Shown here piece by piece: positions 61,222-64,000 of a stretch of DNA of 64,000 nucleotides. This DNA is from Acanthococcus lagerstroemiae (lineage: Eukaryota > Arthropoda > Insecta > Hemiptera > Eriococcidae), in assembly GCA_031841125.1 (NCBI GenBank), contig CM063109.1, positions 70,066,914-70,130,913 of the forward strand, read 5' to 3'. A program made the translations under genes and the position numbers. The notes under the pieces are model-generated. The model was given only the letters and a program-made list of their open reading frames with translations. It did no database searches and was not told where the DNA came from. Each line of letters starts with the position of its first letter. Position 1 is the stretch's first letter.

Positions 61222-62420
61222 AGGGGATATACCTGGATCTAACCAAAGCTTTCGACACCGTTAACCACGACTCCCTTATTGGAAAACTAGCTGGCGCCGG
61301 TGTTTATAAAGAAATGCGAGAATGTTTTCATTCTTAGAACCTTGTTGGAAGGAAACAAAAGCAGTTAAGACTTACAACAGTCTTAGTATCTGAAGAAATG
61401 TATTTCACGGGGTGCCCCAGAGAAGTGTTCCAGGTCCTATATAATTTATCATTTATATCAATAATATGCTCGAACTACCTCTGAAGTGTAAAATAGCGAC
61501 GATACGACACTCGTATACACTGCTTGAACACTAGATAAAATAAAGAAAAATTTCGAACATAGCGAAAGAATTTTATCCAAACGGTTTGATCATAATTATA
61601 ATGGCCTCACACTAAACGTGAGCAAATGCAAGTACGTCACATACTACTCGTACAAGGAGGGTTAAGAAATTAATTTTAATATCAAAATACATAATGCAAA
61701 CCGTGGGGGCCCACCTCATGTCCTGCGTTTGAAAGTACAAAATGTTTTAAATACCTCGACTTAGTCTTAGACTCCAAATTTACATGGAAAAGCCACTCCA
61801 ATTACCTACAGCAAAAGCTTAGGCCTATAAACCGAATACTGTTTCATTCGAGAAAACACTTTGGAAATAAACACATGAAATTACTATACAACTTTCTGTT
61901 ACGAGTCAGTCCTGTCCTTTAATACTGCTCAGTAGGGGAAGGCCGCTCATTACCATTTAGCGTCTGCTCATGTTCTGCAAAATTTTGCCGTTGGAACAAT
62001 AGTGCGAAACTGGGAATTGAGCACCGCTAAAAAAAATATGAAATATCAGGGTGTCTAGAGCTTGGAAAGCTGTATATTAGAAATAGGTTCGCTTTGCCTT
62101 GAAAAATACAAATAGGTTTGAAATTAAAATGAGAGCTGAAAAAGATCTTAGATTTTTTTTTACGACCGTGTGGTCACTTTTTTTGGTGTGGTGGGACATA
62201 TGGCGATGCACGCATGCCAAAGTGGCCCCTGAGACACCGCACCCCTAGCACCGGAAACTACCCTTTCGGGCATCGCATCAGTGCCGAAGGGAGGCCGTGT
62301 GGTCATTTACCATTAATGAAATAACTCGTACATTAGAGGAACCAAGCCAGATATTATGCAGGCGCTGAATGTTTCAATTGGCTTCCTCAGTCGGAAGGCC
62401 CAATTAGAAAATTAATTCGT
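61222..62420 (+). mobile_element. LINE reverse-transcriptase segment, sense 3' part
   Basis: The plus strand continues the protein: IYLDLTKAFDTVNHDSL (first catalytic Asp block) at about 61227, GRKQKQLR, then a damaged region where the family's A-D-D motif would lie, then KYLDLVLDSKFTWKSH and RILFHSRKHFGNKHMKLLYN at about 61750-61900, with C-terminal material to about 62160. Many stops and frameshifts occur. A 118-base retroposon interrupts it at 62177. The 3' end is uncertain; I saw no clear poly(A) tail or target duplication for this LINE. Confidence 0.75.
62177..62294 (-). mobile_element. Small retroposed insert (118 bp) with 11-bp target duplication
   Basis: CCGTGTGGTCA occurs at 62166-62176 and again at 62295-62305. 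Between them lies 118 bases that, read on the minus strand, end in CCCACCACACC plus a short A-run (62178-62184 as T). That is the signature of a target-primed retroposon such as a truncated LINE end or small SINE. The family is unknown. Confidence 0.7.
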
Positions 62421-62433
62421 TCATCATGGGGTT

Positions 62434-63180
62434 AAGCGTGTGATTAACTTTGAGGTCAGAGGTCACCTAATCTGGTCCAGTTAGTCAGTGCGGTGCATAT
62501 CGCGTCCCTTTTGGTATGATACCCCCAGGATGTTCGTTTCCACCGGTTTATTGTCCAACTTTTTATTACTTGGTTGTTTATCGGTTGCCCCTGCCATTTC
62601 CTGTTGTGGCGAAAAATCGACACGTTTCGAGCAGCATAATAAAAGTTCGATAACGAGAGCGATAAGGAATTTCGCCGATAACACCGGGGTATATAAAGGC
62701 GGCTGGCCGTCGTCCTATAGGCTCTAGTTTTGTATGCGATAAATTGTGCGTTTTCAAGCGATCTAGCTACTGTTTTGTGCGTTGTATTAGTGTGTTGAAT
62801 TAAAAGTTCTTTTTACGTATTTTCCTGCGTTTTTCGGTGCAAATTACGTTACACTATTTTTATTCTTATTCGTATCCTCGTCTTCTTCAATCTTATTCTA
62901 TCTTTTTTATTTTACCGTAACATACTTTTACTTTAACCTTAGCTCTTATCTAAGTTCCTGCTCACCGCCTGAAATTGAAATCTCGTCCATCCTATTCTAA
63001 TATTCCATGAAATTTCATTTTATTTCAACATTCCACTAATTTTAATGTCCCTCCTCATTTATAATAATTCATTTTACGTTTACTTAACCCTTTATATAAA
63101 TTTTGTTTTTCATTTGTTATTGTTATACTTTGTCTTCGTTACGCTTGTTATATTTTAATTTGTTGAGCCCACCGTGACAC
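62434..63180 (+). promoter_or_regulatory. TATA-box region, possible LTR or retroelement 5' end
   Basis: GGGGTATATAAAGGCGG contains a strong TATA box (62690-62697), with CTATAGGCTCTAG about 25 bases downstream as a possible start. A long T/C-rich, low-structure stretch follows to about 63165, then TGTTGAGCCCACCGTGACAC, which loosely recalls a retrotransposon primer-binding region. TGTGATTAACTTTG near 62439 could open an LTR. No second LTR, target duplication or coding region is visible, so a host promoter remains possible. Confidence 0.35.
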
Positions 63181-63308
63181 CTGTATTTATATTTTTCTAT
63201 TTTTCCGGTTTCAATAACGATAATCTAAATCCGCGCATTAGCGCCTGAAGGCACATCAGGCGAATATATTAGCAAGTACCGCACTAAATGTTATTCAATG
63301 AAATAAAA

Positions 63309-63390
63309 TTTAGTAACAGTGGCAGTAGCAGTAACAGTAGCAGCACGAGTAGCAGTAGAAGAAGCAGTGAATAGCAGCCAGCAGCTAAGC
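63309..63390. repeat. Imperfect AGCAGT/AGC microsatellite
   Basis: Words such as GTAACAGTGGCAGTAGCAGT and AGTAGCAGCACGAGTAGCAG recur. The minus-strand frame across it is a run of leucines and is not a credible gene. Confidence 0.75.
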
Positions 63391-63497
63391 CGCCAGTTCC
63401 TATTTTCATTCGCCATGCAACCTCGCAGGCAGCCTCAATTATCGCAGACGATTCGCTCGTGAGTGGAAACAGTATAAAGATAAAATGGAAATTTATG

Positions 63498-63515
63498 CTT
63501 CTCTCTCTTTCTCTT

Positions 63516-63557
<42 letters not shown>

Positions 63558-63560
63558 ACA
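63498..63560. repeat. (CT)n(CA)n compound microsatellite
   Basis: Interrupted TTCTCT/CT repeats pass directly into about 13 CA units. Confidence 0.95.
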
Positions 63561-64000
63561 AATTTTATAATAAAATTATGCTCCTAAAGACATTGTGTCA
63601 AGAATGGTTCGGGCAGTAACTTATTTCGACGACATGTACTCATATGTACATACATTCACTATAACTCTCACTTTTAAAAAAGCTACGATATGATGAAAGA
63701 AAACGTTCACTTCGTTTGAATTTTTCTTTCCCATAATTTATAGTGGATAGAAAGGTGTTCGTTTTTCATGGAAACACGAAACAGTTGCAAGAGCTTCCGC
63801 AAAAATTAATCGAACTGATTACACGAAATGTTGAAAAATACAATTTCAGTACAAACTGAACCAACGTTTTTCGTGATTTTCCGACTTCCTTCAAACCTTT
63901 CCTTCACGTTGGGTAAAATTTAGTCACAAAACGATTCCTCTCTCACGCATACTTCACAAACGTCTTCAAGCGTTATCCTCCAACCCTGCTCAGAAATTTC
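63561..64000. other. Non-coding DNA
   Basis: No feature was supported. Confidence 0.45.

Noticed and set aside
63284..63559. Leucine-rich minus-strand frame
   Set aside because: It is an artefact of the AGC and CT/CA microsatellites.

Overview
The window looks like arthropod, probably insect, nuclear DNA. It is AT-rich, intron-like and crowded with decayed transposable elements of families common in insect genomes: BEL/Pao, Ty3/gypsy, mariner, pogo, hAT, a jockey-like LINE and a tRNA-derived SINE. I recognise only one host coding exon, on the minus strand at 53468-53668. It encodes most of an immunoglobulin domain that resembles the Sidestep family of neuronal adhesion proteins and is bounded by phase-1 splice sites on both sides. 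The surrounding DNA is therefore probably long intron of that gene, though how far the gene extends cannot be seen. I cannot name the species. Frequent CpG in the non-repeat DNA might suggest a hymenopteran, but that is a guess.

Layout. 1-10.9 kb: intron-like DNA with a 30-bp minisatellite (481-1310) and a 120-bp degenerate tandem repeat (7311-7990). 10.95-11.91 kb: a pogo-like DNA transposon remnant. 14.96-15.69 kb: a short hAT element with an 8-bp target duplication. 15.7-21.9 kb: a degenerate GATCATC-type array split by a BEL/Pao retrotransposon that keeps a 1,556-codon reading frame and one 3' LTR. 23-34 kb: several families of short degenerate repeats lying in both orientations, plus a small element built of GTTACCC words (28.7 kb; second copy at 41.4 kb). 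37.84-38.28 kb: a GATCGAT-rich hAT MITE with a perfect target duplication. 42.5-43.4 kb: a broken, internally deleted mariner.

44.67-52.93 kb holds the most striking structure. A 3.19-kb segment occurs twice in direct orientation, about 0.4% diverged by eye, and the copies are separated by 1,879 bp of a truncated Ty3/gypsy element (RNase H, integrase and start of the 3' LTR). All junctions share TTAAA. It is either a recent duplication or a haplotype-duplication error in the assembly.

53.5-64 kb: the host exon, a 163-bp MITE with long terminal inverted repeats, a tRNA-derived SINE, a jockey-like LINE 3' end inserted in a 130-bp repeat array, a second LINE with the inverted 5' part expected from twin priming, a small retroposon nested in it, a TATA-bearing LTR-like stretch, and microsatellites.

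No operon, CRISPR array, rRNA or intact tRNA gene was seen. The mobile-element genes are nearly all broken by frameshifts, stops or truncation, so the window reads as a host intron used as an insertion landscape rather than a set of cooperating genes. All alignments and counts were made by eye.
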